DNA from: Phocoena phocoena
Lineage: Eukaryota > Chordata > Mammalia > Artiodactyla > Phocoenidae
Assembly (NCBI RefSeq): GCF_963924675.1
Contig: NC_089221.1
Coordinates: 141,650,263-141,714,262, forward strand
Direction: 5' to 3'
DNA length: 64,000 bases
In this document: positions 23,397-36,150 of the stretch, piece by piece
Layout: the number at the start of each line of letters is the position of its first letter
Position numbering within the stretch: the first letter of the stretch is position 1
The notes under the pieces: generated by a model
The model's database searches: none
What the model saw: the letters and a program-made list of their open reading frames with translations, nothing else
What the model was told of the DNA's origin: nothing
Translations under genes and position numbers: made by a program

Positions 23397-23614
23397 ATAT
23401 ATATATATTTTTTTTTTTTTTGGCTGTACGCGGGCCTCTCACTGTCGTGGCCTCTCCCGTTGCAGAGCACAGGCTCCGGACGCGCAGGCTCAGCAGCCAT
23501 GGCTCACGGGCCCAGCCGCTCTGCGGCATGTGGGATCTTCCTTGAGTGGGGCACGAACCCGTGTCCCTTGCATCGGCAGGCGGACTCTCAACCACTGTGC
23601 CACCAGGGAAGCCC
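23397..23614 (-). mobile_element. CHR-type SINE, full length
   Basis: A TA-rich and T-rich tail (23393-23421) precedes tgtacgcgggcctctcactg. The tRNA-derived head ends caccagggaagccc. A duplication aagctgcccatat flanks it (23384-23396 and 23615-23627). Nearly identical in layout to the copies at 18.6 and 26.9 kb. Confidence 0.95.
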
Positions 23615-23759
23615 AAGCTGCCCATATTTATGTGGACGTTTTATTTTAGCCAAGAGTGCCCCTATTATGCGTGCCTTCATTCCTTTTCAGCTTCTAACAA
23701 ATACACAAGTATTTTCTGGGACATAAAGTGAGTTATTATTTTGTTTATTTCCAGTGCCA

Positions 23760-24060
23760 ATAGAGTCAAATTCAAATTTCCAAGATACTAATGGTTGGTC
23801 TAATGTCTCCCTTTCTAATCTCACTCCCATTTGTCTCTATTCCTGTCCTTGCAACTCTAAACAATACGAAAGCACCCATAGTGCCTTAACATGCAGGATT
23901 TCTGGTTGTGCTGTTGCCTCTGCCTAAAATGAAGCCCTCACTGTTTGTGCCCCTGAAAAACTCTTCTTTGCCCTTCAGATGTCATGTCAAGCCAACACTC
24001 TTCCTCTCTGAAGCTGTCATTGCCTCTTCCAGGCAGACTTAGGGGCTCATTCCTCCACAT
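23760..24060 (+). mobile_element. L2 LINE fragment
   Basis: The order of weak blocks (ggtttctggttgtgctgttgcctctgcc at about 23900, then cttcagatgtcatgtcaagcc, then cctcttccaggcagac) fits the L2 3' region that precedes the UTR. Diverged; by-eye call. Confidence 0.5.
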
Positions 24061-24269
24061 ACTTCACTCCTGCTTTGACCATTTCCCCCCACTCTTTCTA
24101 CTGTAGAAAGCAAATTATCAGAGGTGTTAGTGTTAACATCAGTGGACCCGGAAGTTCCACTTGCTTCTGTACTGAGCAGAGCGCATTTAGGAAATGTCTT
24201 TAATTCTTGAGTCTTGCCGAGCAACATTGATGAATCGGAGCACAGAGGAAAAAAAAGACCTTACAACCA

Positions 24270-24368
24270 TTATCATATGAGCTTCCATTTCTGCAGGTAT
24301 AAAATGGTGATAATAATATCTGGTACTTTTATAAAACTGCAGTAAAATAACACATAAAAATGCTTTGT
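24270..24368 (+). mobile_element. MIR fragment
   Basis: The segment ttctgcaggtataaaatggtgataataatatctggta matches the MIR core after its conserved GTAAAATGGGGATAATAATA block. Short and diverged. Confidence 0.45.
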
Positions 24369-25439
24369 TACCTTCAAAAATAAATTTTCATAAAAGTGTT
24401 CCATGCCTGTTTACCAACTTCACTCTCCTATTTACTGCCCACTGTCTTGAAAAAATAGACTCCCCTACATGCACTCATTTTCTCTGGTTATAAATAAACT
24501 TGTAACAAAATTACTATATTTTATTTTTATGTTATTTTTATATCCTTGATTGAATATAAGCTTTTAGTGGCAGTTATTTGTAAAATTATTTCCATATTCT
24601 TTAATTCTCACACATTAATACTAAGCCCATAATACACAGTCTTTGAAGGAATATGAAGAAGAATAGAAAAAAATGAGTTTCCACCAAGGGAAAACATTAT
24701 TGTGTTCTTTCAAAGAGCTAAAGGGCTATCATGCAGAAGACTTGTAACTTCATTCTGTGTAGCTCCAAATAGTAGCTCAAGGAAAAGCGTGGGTAGCAGA
24801 TTTCCTATAAGTACTGGAAGGATACTGAAAACTTTAGAAAAAGAAACACACCTGGTCTTTTATCCCAGTATCTAAATAACCTCTGCTAATTGAAATACAA
24901 GAAAGTAGTTCATACAAGTGATTAGAAAATAGAAATAATTAAAAAGGTATAAACTAAAAAGCCTAGTCTCATCTTTCTGGAAACCACTATGTATAGTATC
25001 CTTCAGGAAGGTGTTCTGCATCTAACTGTACATATATGATAGGTACATCCTTAAAATATTTTACACTGAAGGTATTCTCCCTGTTGCCTGTTCTGAACCC
25101 TCTCTCTTTGATATACATATATAATCTCCAATTGGTTCCTTATTGGTGGATATTAAATTATTGAGTTTATTTGATAATGTGTACAGTGTTGTCATGAGCA
25201 GTCTTGTGTATGGATACTTTGAAGTATCTTGGGGACTTTTTCCAAAAATGTAATGTTAAAAGGAAACCAAAGAAACGGCCTTTCTTGTGAGGTAACAATG
25301 TGTTCATCAGTGTAACTTTTGAGCCTTTTCTTTAGGGTATTCCTGCATTGGAAGTGAAGCTAGACTAAGTGATTCCTAAGACCTCTTCATAATTCTAACA
25401 TGATAATTAACAAATATATTTGTTGCTATTTACACCAAG
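24369..25439. other. No recognised feature
   Basis: AT-rich unique sequence with no gene and no named repeat. Confidence 0.4.
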
Positions 25440-25610
25440 CAGTGCTTCTCAAACTTAGCTGTGTATTACAGTCATTTGGAGAGCTTTTAAAAAATAATAA
25501 TGCTCTGGTCCCAGCCCTGAAGAATTAGGTCAGAACCTCTAGAAATGGGTCTCGGGCTTCTTTAAAGTTCCTGGGTTATTCTGATGCCCATTCAGGGTTG
25601 AGAATTACTG
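25440..25610 (+). mobile_element. MER5A (hAT-Charlie) DNA transposon
   Basis: Begins cagtgcttctcaaacttagc and ends gttgagaattactg, the imperfect inverted ends of MER5A, with ggtcccagccctgaagaatt in between. The flanking octamers acaccaag (25432-25439) and acataaag (25611-25618) agree at 6 of 8 positions, consistent with the 8-bp hAT duplication. Confidence 0.85.
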
Positions 25611-25618
25611 ACATAAAG

Positions 25619-26846
25619 GTCAAGTTATTAACATTGTCTATGAGTTTAAAAAAAAAAAAGAATGGCAGCAGCAAAGGTACAAGAGCTTTAAGGAATTGAT
25701 TTTCGTCTCTTCTAGTAAAATGTGGGGAGTATGACAGTAATTTAAAGAGTAGAAACACACTAGAGACAACCTTAGGAAATGCCAGTACAAGAGTTTGGTA
25801 AATGCTGATTATTTTCTCAGAGAAAATACTCCTCTTTTTTGCTTTTCTCTCTCCCTGTGCCATACACAGAGGAGGAAAGGGTCCATATCTGCCTGCACTC
25901 TTTCTCATTGCTATTCATGGGTCCAAGGAAGCTGAGACGGGCATCTCAGTTTATTTAATCAGTGGTTCTCTACAAGGAGGTTAGGAATCATCTCTGTGTA
26001 TCAGAACTGATATGTAGCAATGTCCATCAGAAGAGATTAGTAGGCTTCTGTCAGGGTAGATGCCTCAGGGTAGAATGAAACCTGAAGCAGGGTTAAGTAA
26101 TTGGGTTCTTGTTCAATAAAAGTGCTTGTTTGTGCCTTGTAATGAAAGATCTTTGGTGCAATAGATGTCTGAATTCAAATACCCTTTGGATATTCTGATG
26201 GATAAAGAGATAAGGGTGAAAGGGATTTAATTTAAAACTACTGAAAAACTTTAAAGAGATTAGAAAAATTGGTAAATGCACTTTCCTTTTTAAAATCAGG
26301 AAGAATCCTATCAGGACCAGTTATTTTTTTTAAAAATTGACAATAAAACTTTTTTGTTTTGTTCCTACTCCCTTTTTTTTTTTTTTTCTGTTTGTCATCA
26401 TTAACTGACCTTTAAGACTTAGGTTATGAAGAAGATAATGGAGAAGCTGTTACCTCCCAGCCCATGTACGCTAACCTGAATTTAGGAAGCGGTAGCATTT
26501 TTGGGTCTCACTGGAGTGTCACAGAAAATCTGTAGACAGAACATTGGTGAATAGATTTATTTCCATAAAGTCAATACTCACTAGTGTATCTAAGCTTCTG
26601 TTTAAAAAATTGACATTTAAACTAATATTTTTAAGAACGTACTCTAAAAACATATCTAAAAAATTCATGTGAGCCTTCAGAGCAGTGTAGGTGCGAAGAG
26701 GGTGGTATTTGGTGCAACATATTAATCCTAATAAAATCATTCATGTTTTGGGTTTCTTATAACTTTGTCCCAGCTAATTTTAATAAGTGATTATTTGAAT
26801 CTATTTACTTTCTTTGAGATAAAAAAATTCTGTTAGAGAAATGAGT
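25619..26846. other. No recognised feature
   Basis: A minus-strand open stretch of 110 codons (25576-25908) overlaps MER5A and a run of A, and has no motif. I take it as chance. A T-run lies at about 26373-26389. Confidence 0.4.
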
Positions 26847-26863
26847 AATAAAAAAGCCTTTTT

Positions 26864-27070
26864 TGGGGCTTCCCTGGTGGCGCAGTGGTTGGGAGTCTGC
26901 CTGCCGATGCAGGGGACACGGGTTCGTGCCCCGGTCTGGGAAGATCCCCCATGCCGCGGAGCGGCTAGGCCCGTGAGCCATGGCCGCTGAGCCTGCACGT
27001 TCAGAGCCTGTGCTCCGCAATGGGAGAGGCCACAACAGTGAGAGGGCAGTGTACCGCAAAAAAAAAAAAG
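26864..27070 (+). mobile_element. CHR-type SINE, full length, plus strand
   Basis: Starts ggggcttccctggtggcgc, runs through the tRNA-derived head, the conserved gccatggccgctgagcctg block and ccgcaaaaaaaaaa tail. Flanked by aataaaaaagccttttt (26847-26863) and the same word with two extra A at 27071-27089. This is the only clear plus-strand CHR SINE among the five. Confidence 0.95.
26878..26931 (+). promoter_or_regulatory. RNA polymerase III A and B boxes of the SINE
   Basis: A box tggcgcagtgg (26878-26888) and B box ggttcgtgccc (26921-26931), close to the tRNA consensus forms TRGYNNANNNG and GGTTCGANNCC. The B box has T in place of A after GGTTCG. The tRNA-derived head is what classes this as a tRNA-type SINE; it is not a tRNA gene. 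Confidence 0.75.
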
Positions 27071-27089
27071 AATAAAAAAAAGCCTTTTT

Positions 27090-27427
27090 CTTTTCATTCC
27101 ACTCATTTTATCTAATCTGATTAAATAAAAGCCTTTATTTGGGGAAAAGAAAGTTGTCAATTCACAACTCAAAGGAGAGGGAAAAAAAAGAAAATCTCTT
27201 GACTGACCATGATCTCTATTTAAACTCCCTTTACTGCTTGGCATGTTCAGAGTGTTTTGATCTCTGGTGCAAATCACATACCTCTTTTCCTCTCAGCCTC
27301 TCCATTTCACATCCATGTGTCATACTTCTTAACGCTGTCTTCACTGGGTGATCTAGATATTCACACTTCATATACTTTTGTCCTTTCCTCAGGTTTTCCC
27401 CCTTTTCCTCCCTTCTCTCCTATGGAG

Positions 27428-27472
<45 letters not shown>

Positions 27473-28559
27473 AAATATCAAGACCATTCTGTGAGTCACA
27501 GCTCTAACAAATAGATGCTTGTTGAATTGAGCTTATCCTTGGGGTTGTCTGGCAAGCCACACAAAACAGCAGAGCTAGGAAGTAATAACACTGGCTTGAA
27601 GCAAAAGTTCAGCTTAAAAATTTGTGTGTAAGTCTTGGCAGATCCTAAGCACTTTACAGATACATTTTCTTTCAGCACAGGGTCAAAGGCACAACAGATG
27701 ATGCATAGCAGTGCTGAAGGTGGGAGTGTCTCCTGATGAAAAACATCGCTCACAGCCTGTGGGTATCATGTGAGAGGCTGAATTAGTAATACTTTAAAAA
27801 AGAGACAAGTGAGTTTTGGAGAGTAACCTTTTTTTAAAAAAACTATTCAGGAGTTGGACTTCCCATTTATCTCTAAATGAGGAAGGAGACTTCTCCCTTT
27901 TCCCTAACTCTTGACTTCATTTTGGAACTGACAAGTTTAAACAGGATGAGAATCAGATTGCCTCTGCCTATCTCATTCTTTCAATTCAAGCTGACAATGT
28001 AATTAATGTTGCTGTAGGAGAAAGAAAAAGCATTCTTGAGGAGAACTTGTTTCCTCCTTGTCTTCTACAGATACTATTCTTGAGAGAGTAGGTGGTCTTT
28101 TTGACATATTAGTAGGGGAGGTATCACACACAAACACCCTTGATGAATTTGTGTGTGTTAATTTGTAGTTAAGCCAAAATTGCCTGTGTCTTTCTATAAT
28201 TTTATGGTACACAGAAATTGGTAATTATCATACTTTAAAAAAGTAGCATTGAAAGCAAAAGAAAAGAAATTACACAAACACATTCATGCATGTAGTTTCT
28301 TCACCTGGCCTCCCCTATAATATATGATTTTCTTTAGCACATTTATTTTCTGAATGTATTTCTCTGGGGAAATTAGCTAAGTGTTAGTTATACCAATAGT
28401 TATCTGGCATCTGTTATAACTAGTTCCCCTCAGTTTAGAGTTTTATTTCTTCTTCCTTAGATTATAAAAATAGTCTTTTAATCATTCCTACAAATCCTAG
28501 TAGACTTCCTATCTTCTCTTGTTAGTCAGGTTTCCTGCTCAAGATCCTTCAGTTTCTCT
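27090..28559. other. No recognised gene; contains a (TG)n tract
   Basis: AT-rich unique sequence. The only structured element is the dinucleotide repeat at 27429-27469. Short open stretches (70-85 codons) cross it and have no meaning that I can see. Confidence 0.4.
27429..27469 (+). repeat. (TG)n microsatellite
   Basis: About 20 uninterrupted TG units following ggaga. Likely length-polymorphic. Confidence 0.95.
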
Positions 28560-28935
28560 TAGTTACCAAACCAATGACGAATGCATTATCCTGGCGCTCA
28601 AGGTTGTCCATAGCTAGACCCAACATATTTGCTTCAATCTCTGGTTTCTAATTAAATTATTTAATGGGAGTATTTACGCCTTGCCTGTGATATTCAGTCA
28701 GCATGGGTTGCTTTTGTGGTCCACATATTTACTATTCTGCTCATTTATCAAGACCCAGTTTAAATGCCATTTCATCTATAATGTTTTTTTTCCTTTTTCC
28801 CTTCATTTACTCTTCCCAGCGGCCCGTACCCACCATCTACTACTACCATGGAGACACCATTGTAATTTTTTTTTTCTGCGTTTGTTTTGGTACTATTACA
28901 AATGCCTAATACCCTGTGATATATTTATTATTCAT
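28560..28935 (+). mobile_element. L2 LINE fragment
   Basis: Weak blocks in L2 order: caagacccagtttaaatgccatttcatc (28750-28777), followed by a pyrimidine-rich part and a segment near 28900-28930 before the 3' end. By-eye call. Confidence 0.45.
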
Positions 28936-29934
28936 ATGCATATCTGCCTGCCTTACAAGCATCACAAAATAGGAGTAGATTTTTTAATACACAATATACT
29001 TAAATAATTTTTTAAGATACATTGAGTGGTTTAAATATTTATTATAGGGAATACATATAAAGTCTTTTTCTTACCTTCATTTTTTAAAAGGCCTGATTAG
29101 ATTATTATGAGAAAAATTTATTGAGAATGCATTTGATGCCTTCTGTAGACAAACTTATATTTTGTCAAGAAGACAAACCCACATCTATTCTCAAAGGCAG
29201 AAAATTTTCTTATTTTCTTTCCAGTAATAATGGGAAACACATTAACCTCCCATTTTTTTGTCAAAAGTGGAATGGTGTTATTTATCATGCGTTGCTTTGT
29301 CTCTGAACCTACAAAGGTGGTTTGGCTATTTACAGTCAGTGTAAGATGTTAGATATGTTCAGGGTTGCAGATGAGGACCATTACAATATGTCCCTTCGGA
29401 ACACTTAGGTATGGTAAAGGGTCATATCATACAAGTAATTATGGATGAAAAAGAAGGATAATATGGAAAGATATAAGGTGGCCTTAAACATAAGCTACCT
29501 TCTAATGCAGTTGATGTCATACCATTCTCTATAGAAATCTATGTAGAATCAAATTCCAGAATTTTCATTTTGTGATCATAATTGCAATTTGAAGTGGTTT
29601 CTGTTTGTAATAGGAACCAATATTTGATCTTGTGGATCCTAAGTATACTAGAACTATTTAAGCATTTGTAATTTGGGAAAACTGAGGAATATGACAATTA
29701 TGAATCTTTTTTTTTCAGCTTTAGTTTTTCTGAAAAATATTTAATGTATATTGTGAGTTAATTATAAATAATAATTTTGTTCTAAGGAATATGTAATTGA
29801 TTATTTAGAGTATACAGTAAAATAATCAACAAAATGGTCTTAATACATATATTCTGTATACAATTCAAAACAATACAGAGTCCACTTGCATGGAATGAGG
29901 ATGTACCATGATTCAAATAAATTGTTACAAAAGG
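28936..29934. other. No recognised feature
   Basis: AT-rich unique sequence with no gene or nameable repeat. Confidence 0.4.
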
Positions 29935-29969
29935 GGACTTCCTTGGCAGTCCAGTGGTTAAGGCTTTCT
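29935..29969 (+). mobile_element. Head fragment of a tRNA-derived SINE
   Basis: The 35 bases ggggacttccttggcagtcc agtggttaagg… match the start of a CHR-like or related artiodactyl SINE head, including an A-box-like part. The rest of the SINE is missing. It could be a truncated insertion or a remnant after deletion. Confidence 0.45.
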
Positions 29970-30544
29970 TCATATAATACTTCAGTACTTCAGTTACCAA
30001 AGTTTCCTTGCTTCAGAACCATTTTTTGGAGCTGCTTTCTAAATGTTTCTTTTTGGTTGTCAAAATCAAGCCATCATTTGTAAATATCAGAGCCATCATT
30101 ACCACCTACATGCATATTATTTATCCAGTTCACTGTGTATATTAATGATATCAATAGTTTTCATGCTTCAAAAGCAGAAACATTTAAAAAAAAAACTTCT
30201 CTTTTGCCTTGCTGCCACTGAATCATGACAACTATTTGTTAAAAACCTATTACAGCTAAATCTTTCTTTTTTATTTTAATTGTCATAATGCCAGCCACTT
30301 GACGAGGTGACTTCTGCTAAGTAGGTAAGAATTGCAATCTAGTAATTTTGAATGGTGCTGGAGTACCTGCATCTCAAAGATGCTGTGAACTGTTGGTGCA
30401 TACAACTGTAAAGATGTTAGAGAATTGTTTTAAGGCCAAAAGAAATACAGTAAAGGAGAAGAAAAGAGTAGGGGATAGAAATATTTGTCAAAAACCTATT
30501 GGCATTCCATAGGTTATTTTAATTACTCAGTAATATCTTCATTA

Positions 30545-30655
30545 ATCAATGAACCCTATGAAAGCATGATCCATATATATTTACTCTAAACAGTACCCAG
30601 TGCTTGGTACGTAGCAGAGGCTCACTGAATATTTATTGAATGACTGAGTGAACAT
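30545..30655 (+). mobile_element. L2 or MIR 3'-end fragment
   Basis: Reads cagtacccagtgcttggtacgtagcagaggctcactgaatatttattgaatgac, the shared L2/MIR-type terminal motif. The following ttgaatgactgagtga favours L2. Confidence 0.55.
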
Positions 30656-33600
30656 TGTAAACATAATGTCCCAAAGGAATTGATAGCTTGATCACACTCT
30701 ACAATGGTCAGAATAGCTGGGCAATTACATTATTTCTGATGTAATATTAACAAATTGAAATGTATGTTTACTATAGCCCATGTTGTGTAAGTATCATATC
30801 TGTTTGTATTGCCTGTCTCTTGTACTAGACTTTGATTTACACTGTTTCATTTATCTCTATGCCCTTGGTGCTCACACACAGCACATCACTGACACAACTA
30901 AATCCTTGTTTTGTGGATGAATATGTTCAGGTAGAATGCCAAGCTGATCATGACAGTGTCTGAAGAAAGGTTGAGAACTTAACGGTATACAGTATGGAAT
31001 GGGGAAGAAAATAACATGATGTTTTTTAAAATATTTAAAATGTTTTAGTATGGAAGGAATATTAAACTTGCTTTATATTATGTCATATTCTTGAAACTGA
31101 GCCAACAGGTGTAAATTCTGGCAGCAAAGAGAGAAGTATGAAACATGAAGCTGAGTATTATTATGCTTATTTTTGGCAATGCACAGACTTATTTACATAT
31201 ATCTTATTTAATTTTATAATAACAATATATAGATAATATAGTATTTACATGTTAACAGCTGCATTAATAAATATGACACTAGTTTCCATAGCAAACACAG
31301 CAGTTATTTATCATTCTGTATAGGATTATAAATATATTTATAATTAAGTAAAATTTAAAGATGTTCTTAATTGTCAGCCAACTCCTATATGGTAATCTAG
31401 AGACCCAGGGTCTTCCTATTGTAGCTTTTCACTCTTCTATAGCCTAAAGACCCTTGCATTTAGCAATGAATTGAGAAGAACATGGAAGATTATATTTGGG
31501 TAGTTTTAAGAGCTAAAAGGCAGTGTACATCATTCTCACTCAGGTTGTTTTGAAATCAGTCTCGTTGCCACAATGTAACTTCCTGAGAAAGGCACTCAGG
31601 CTGTGTGCAACGGGAGGAAGAAGAGTTTAGAATACATGCATATATCCAGTCTCTATTAGTATATAATTATCTAAGACTTGGAATTTAAGTAGAGTTCTGT
31701 CTAATGCCAGAATCACCAAATTCTGCTATTGTATGGTGTCATCATTTAAGTACCAAGAGCTAGTTGTATGTAAACAGATCCCAGATAGCCCGTTACCAGA
31801 CTTGTGATTAGAGCCATCACCACCACCACATGTGAATTATCTCCCCTGACTTTGTTCTTTGTGTTAATGAAATGTAGAGGTGATATTTATATTAGGTAGC
31901 CTCTCAGACAGAATGACCTCTAAGGTCCATATAACTTCAAGGTTAAATGCCCAGCTCTGGGTTCTACTTTGCTTAATAGGCAATGAAGCGACCTTGAATA
32001 TTTTTAATGAAGGGAATGGCTGGATAAAATCTATGTTTTAGGAATATTATTCTCATCTGTTGCAGTGTACATTTAACTCTATAAAACGGAGTGACTGAGA
32101 TTCAATAGTCTTTTTTGTGAAGAACAGTAAAATATTAAATACAGTTAATTGAAAGAGAATTAAATTATTTTACTTCATTTAGTATGTACTGATAAATAAT
32201 CCTTAATAATTTAAGGACTAGTCCAGATTGCTACCATGTGTGATCTCTAAAATATTTTAATTCCACTTATGTATCTAATTTGTATTTGATGAGTTTGATT
32301 CTTATATTTAAGGAACAGAAAAAATGAAATAGTTAAATTGGCATAATAGTTCTTTCTGTCCTTTCTTTGAGATTTCTATTTAAAAAGTCAGTAAACTCTT
32401 ATTATTACTAATTAAAACATTGTACTGAATATGCATTCATCTATTTTTTTCCAATTAAGGAAGTTTCCCTTTATGGTAATCAGTGCTATATTTTTATTTC
32501 CATAAGAATTTTTATCCTATAAACTTTCCATGAGTAGTGTTATTGATAGATTATTATTTTATTTTTTCTGTATAATCATTTATATATAAGCAATTTTGTA
32601 TATTTATACTACCAACCTTCTCAGGCCACTCTATATTAATTTTTCATATATAATTTTGTCTTCAAATATTGTATATGATATATTGTTACCATTTTGAGGC
32701 TAGAAATCACACTTATTATTTTATACTCCAGTATATAATAACTAATATGGAATTGCACAATCAGTATACCAAAAGAACTTATTAAGTGAATAAAAATATA
32801 CAGAAAATGTAATCATTTGTAAACATATTATTAAAAATCTGTATATTGGTACAACATGAAAAAAAACCCTTATATATATGTTGAGTAGCCAACTCCATTT
32901 ATGTAATAGAGAACATTTTCTTAATATAATGTAAGGTTATTTTAACTTGTGTAATCAGATGCTAAAAGCAAACAGCAGAGCTTTGGGCAGTGAGGAACTG
33001 TACTTCTTAAAGGATATCAATCATATGTGAGAAGCATTATAGCATTTGGAAAATGAGAGACTAATTATTGGATAAGCCCAGAAAAGTTCAATTTCTTTTT
33101 AACATACTATTGTTCAGTGAGTTGTTTGTGATTCTTATCACATGGGCTCTAGAATCACAGATGATAATATTATAGCAAATATCAGTATCTGTCTCTGTAT
33201 CACTTCTCTCCCCAAACTAAGTTATCCTCTCTCCCTAAATGATCAGTGTCAGCATGACCCTACTGGTAAAGAATTAAGGTACTTTAGTTCAGTATTCTAT
33301 AATAAGTCATTTTTAGTTCTCTTTTGGAAAATTGACTTGTCATGACCTGAGTTGTGTAACAGTGGCAACTAGATCCCAATTTTAAGCCCCCTTTGCCTAG
33401 ATCTCACCGGTCTCTAGGCCTCCCAACTGCAGAGCCTTGAATCCTTTTTTTTTCTATATTCATTTCCACTGAAAACCCTGCTATCTGCTTACAGACTTTC
33501 CTGATGCTAATGGTTTGTTGTCCTGCTTGGTAGAATCTCCAAATGTTGCTTTCTTCTAAACAGCCCTTTCAATGCTCCAGAAGTGCCTATTGGATTACAC

Positions 33601-34384
33601 TTTTCCTCTGTATTAAAGTTATGCCAACTGCTTGCCCAGATTACCAAATCTTTTACTATGCTCTCTCAATCCATATCCATGGGATTTTATGAGTAAAATC
33701 AAAACCTAACATGATCTTACTAAATCCTGACTAAAACAATCAGGGAAATGTAAAGAAGAAAATCTACATTGGCTGTGGAATTTTGTGGAGGATTCTTTCC
33801 ATACACTAAATGTTTGTTCATAATACATATAGGGACAGACTGAAACAAAATATTGGCAAAAGTGATTGTGGTGAATAGCTTTCATTAGAGGTTTGACAGA
33901 ACCCTATCTATATTCATTAACCTGGTTATGTAAGATCTAGAGGCCAGAGAAAACTGGGATAGCTGTGTATCCTCCCCTTAGATTAGTGTTCTGGGTGAGT
34001 GCCCCAAGAGCACAATGGCCACTGGAAACAGAGAACTGGTTGGAAACATCTCCTTGATGTAGTTAATTTCGTCTGTGATCCACCGAGCAGTATCACCAGA
34101 ACAAGGGTCCTACACAGTTCCCATTTACCTGGAGTTGATGTCGGGTTAAACAGAAAACTAGAAAGAATAATCCAGCAGTTTTGTCAAATCCAGAGACAAC
34201 ACTTGACTCTTTAGGTCTGTCCGTTTATGAGAATCCTGCAGTCTCTATTGGCTTTTGGGTCCTAAAACTGAGAATGTAAATGATCAAATAGCTCTGCAGC
34301 TGAACACATTGCTGGAGGAGTTCCTATGCACGGTGAATCATCTCTCCTCTTTAGACAGAAAAACTAGGCTTCTTGTTCATAATT
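30656..34384. other. No recognised gene (3.7 kb AT-rich)
   Basis: Mostly unique, strongly AT-rich sequence. A weak L2-like piece may lie at 30820-30925. Near 31990-32080 a degenerate block could be another old repeat, but I cannot name it. Open stretches of 67-71 codons have no recognisable features. Confidence 0.4.
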
Positions 34385-34972
34385 AATAAACACTTTTATT
34401 TATTATTATTATTTTCTAAATTTATTTTTTATCTTTTTAGGAGTATAATTACTTTATAATGTTAGTTTCTGCTTACAACAAACAGAGTGAGTTAGCTATA
34501 TGTATACATATATCCCCATATCCCCTCCCCCTTGAGCCTCCCTCCCACCCTCCCTATACCCACCCCTCTAGGTGGTCACAGAGCATCGAGCTGATCTCCC
34601 TGTGCTATGCAACAGCTTCCCAGTAGACATCCGTTTTACATTTGGTAGTGTATATATGTCAGTGCTACTATCTCTCTTCGTCCCAGCTTCCCCGTCCTCT
34701 CCGTGTCCTCAGGCCCGTTTTCTACATCTGCATCTTTATTCCTGCCCTGCCACTAGGTTCATCAGTACTGTTTCTTTAGATGCCATATATGTGCGTTAGC
34801 ATACGATATTCGTTTTTCTCTCTCTGACTTACTTCACTCTGTATGACAGACTCTAGGTTCATCCACCTCATTACAAATAACTCAATTTTGTTCCTTTTTA
34901 TGGCTGAGTAATATTCCATTGTCCATCGACAGATGAATGGATAAAGAAGATGTGGCACAAATAAACATTTTT
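34385..34972 (-). mobile_element. Short LINE-1 3' fragment with twin-priming inversion
   Basis: From about 34418 to 34921 the sequence is minus-strand L1 3' UTR and ORF2 end, closely like 9.03-9.55 kb. At 34922 it flips: tccatcgacagatgaatgg … gatgtggcac (34922-34958) is plus-strand ORF2 from just upstream of the break point. Duplications are aataaacactttt (34385-34397) and aataaacattttt (34960-34972), 12 of 13 identical. The right copy is followed by aaaaa, giving the TTTT/AA endonuclease context. Confidence 0.9.
34776..34958 (-). pseudogene. L1 ORF2 C-terminal remnant
   Basis: The minus-strand frame ends MLTHIYGI, the ancestral ORF2p C-terminus. It contains WTMEYYSAIKRNKIELFVMRW as in the other copies. 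Its first residues (about 34922-34958) are a false reading through the inverted segment, so only about 48 residues are true ORF2. Confidence 0.7.
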
Positions 34973-35924
34973 AAAAAGGAAAATAATGAAATTAAGCCTA
35001 TGTATTTTCCAGCAATAAATGAAGAATAAAACATTCAAGGGACATAACATTTTTAAAAATAAATATTAACTACAGAAACCAAAAGAAAGAGTTGGAAAAA
35101 ATAGATGATTTAGGGGTTGGATATTTCAAAAATGAACTTTAGGAAATAAATATTCCACCCAAATATTGAAAAAATTGGGCAGAAAAGGGGGCAGATTGTA
35201 TTACAGAAGTCTGATCAGAGTTTATGAAGGATGAAGTTGAGGATCTCTCTCAAATTGCTGAGAGAAGAAAAAGATTAAATGAGGAAGGGGCCAATAGATA
35301 AGTAAAATTCTAATTTATAAATAATTGATATTCCTGGAAAACAGACTGGATGGAATAGAAGGAAGAAAGGCAATATGAAAGATGTATTGAAAAAAACATT
35401 ACTCAGCAGATTGATGTCTGAACTTTAGGTATCATCCAGGCAACCAATGGGTGGATGAAATTAACTCCAGAATGGGAAAATTGTTATTATATTAAAGTGC
35501 TATTTATGTACATTCAAACAATTTAATAATTCAATATAAATAGTTGTTGAACTATGATTAGCATACAAAACATAGAACTAAATGAAAATCCTTTTAAGTA
35601 CGATCAACATATTAAGATAAAAAGCCAGAAATTATTCCTAATAGAGAAAATAGGTGATATTTTTAAAATCATTAACAAGTTTTACATTGTTGTTTGTATA
35701 TGCACATTATCCTTTAGAAGCAAGAAATTCTATGTGGAAAGACAAGATAAAGGTGTGAGAGAGGTTAAAATTCAGATTAGTGACTAAGTGATAGAGACAG
35801 AACACAGTGCAGGAACTCAGAAAAGGTGTACAGTTCAAAGTGGTCAGAGAAATCATCAGTGAAGATGGGACTTATGAGTAAGTTTCTGAATAATTGGGCA
35901 TCAAAGAGATGTAGGTATATAGTC
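34973..35924. other. No recognised feature
   Basis: AT-rich unique sequence. The 77-codon stretch at 35554-35787 has no motif. Confidence 0.4.
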
Positions 35925-36150
35925 TACTTCTGTCATATTCTAGCTTGAGACCAGAGACTAAATATCTGATTTCCCTGAGCCTCATTTCCTTGCCCATAGA
36001 AACAGGGAACATGAAACAATGTGGTGTCATGGGCTGCTTTCTAGGACTAAGTGAGATATTGGATGCAGAGCATCTGACACAGGTTCTGATACATGATAAA
36101 CTGTTGATAAAAATCTCCTCAAAACCAATTGTGGTTATTATTATTTCCTT
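35925..36150 (+). mobile_element. MIR SINE
   Basis: Conserved MIR core read as ccctgagcctcatttccttgcccatag at 35974-36000. It is followed by actaagtgagatattggatgcagagcatctgacacaggt and an attgtggttattattatt end. Confidence 0.75.

Noticed and set aside
26878..26931. tRNA gene
   Set aside because: Only the A and B boxes of a SINE head are present; no cloverleaf, and the unit repeats elsewhere with a tail and duplications.
27429..27469. CRISPR-like or satellite array
   Set aside because: It is a plain dinucleotide repeat. No array with spacers and no tandem satellite exists in the window.
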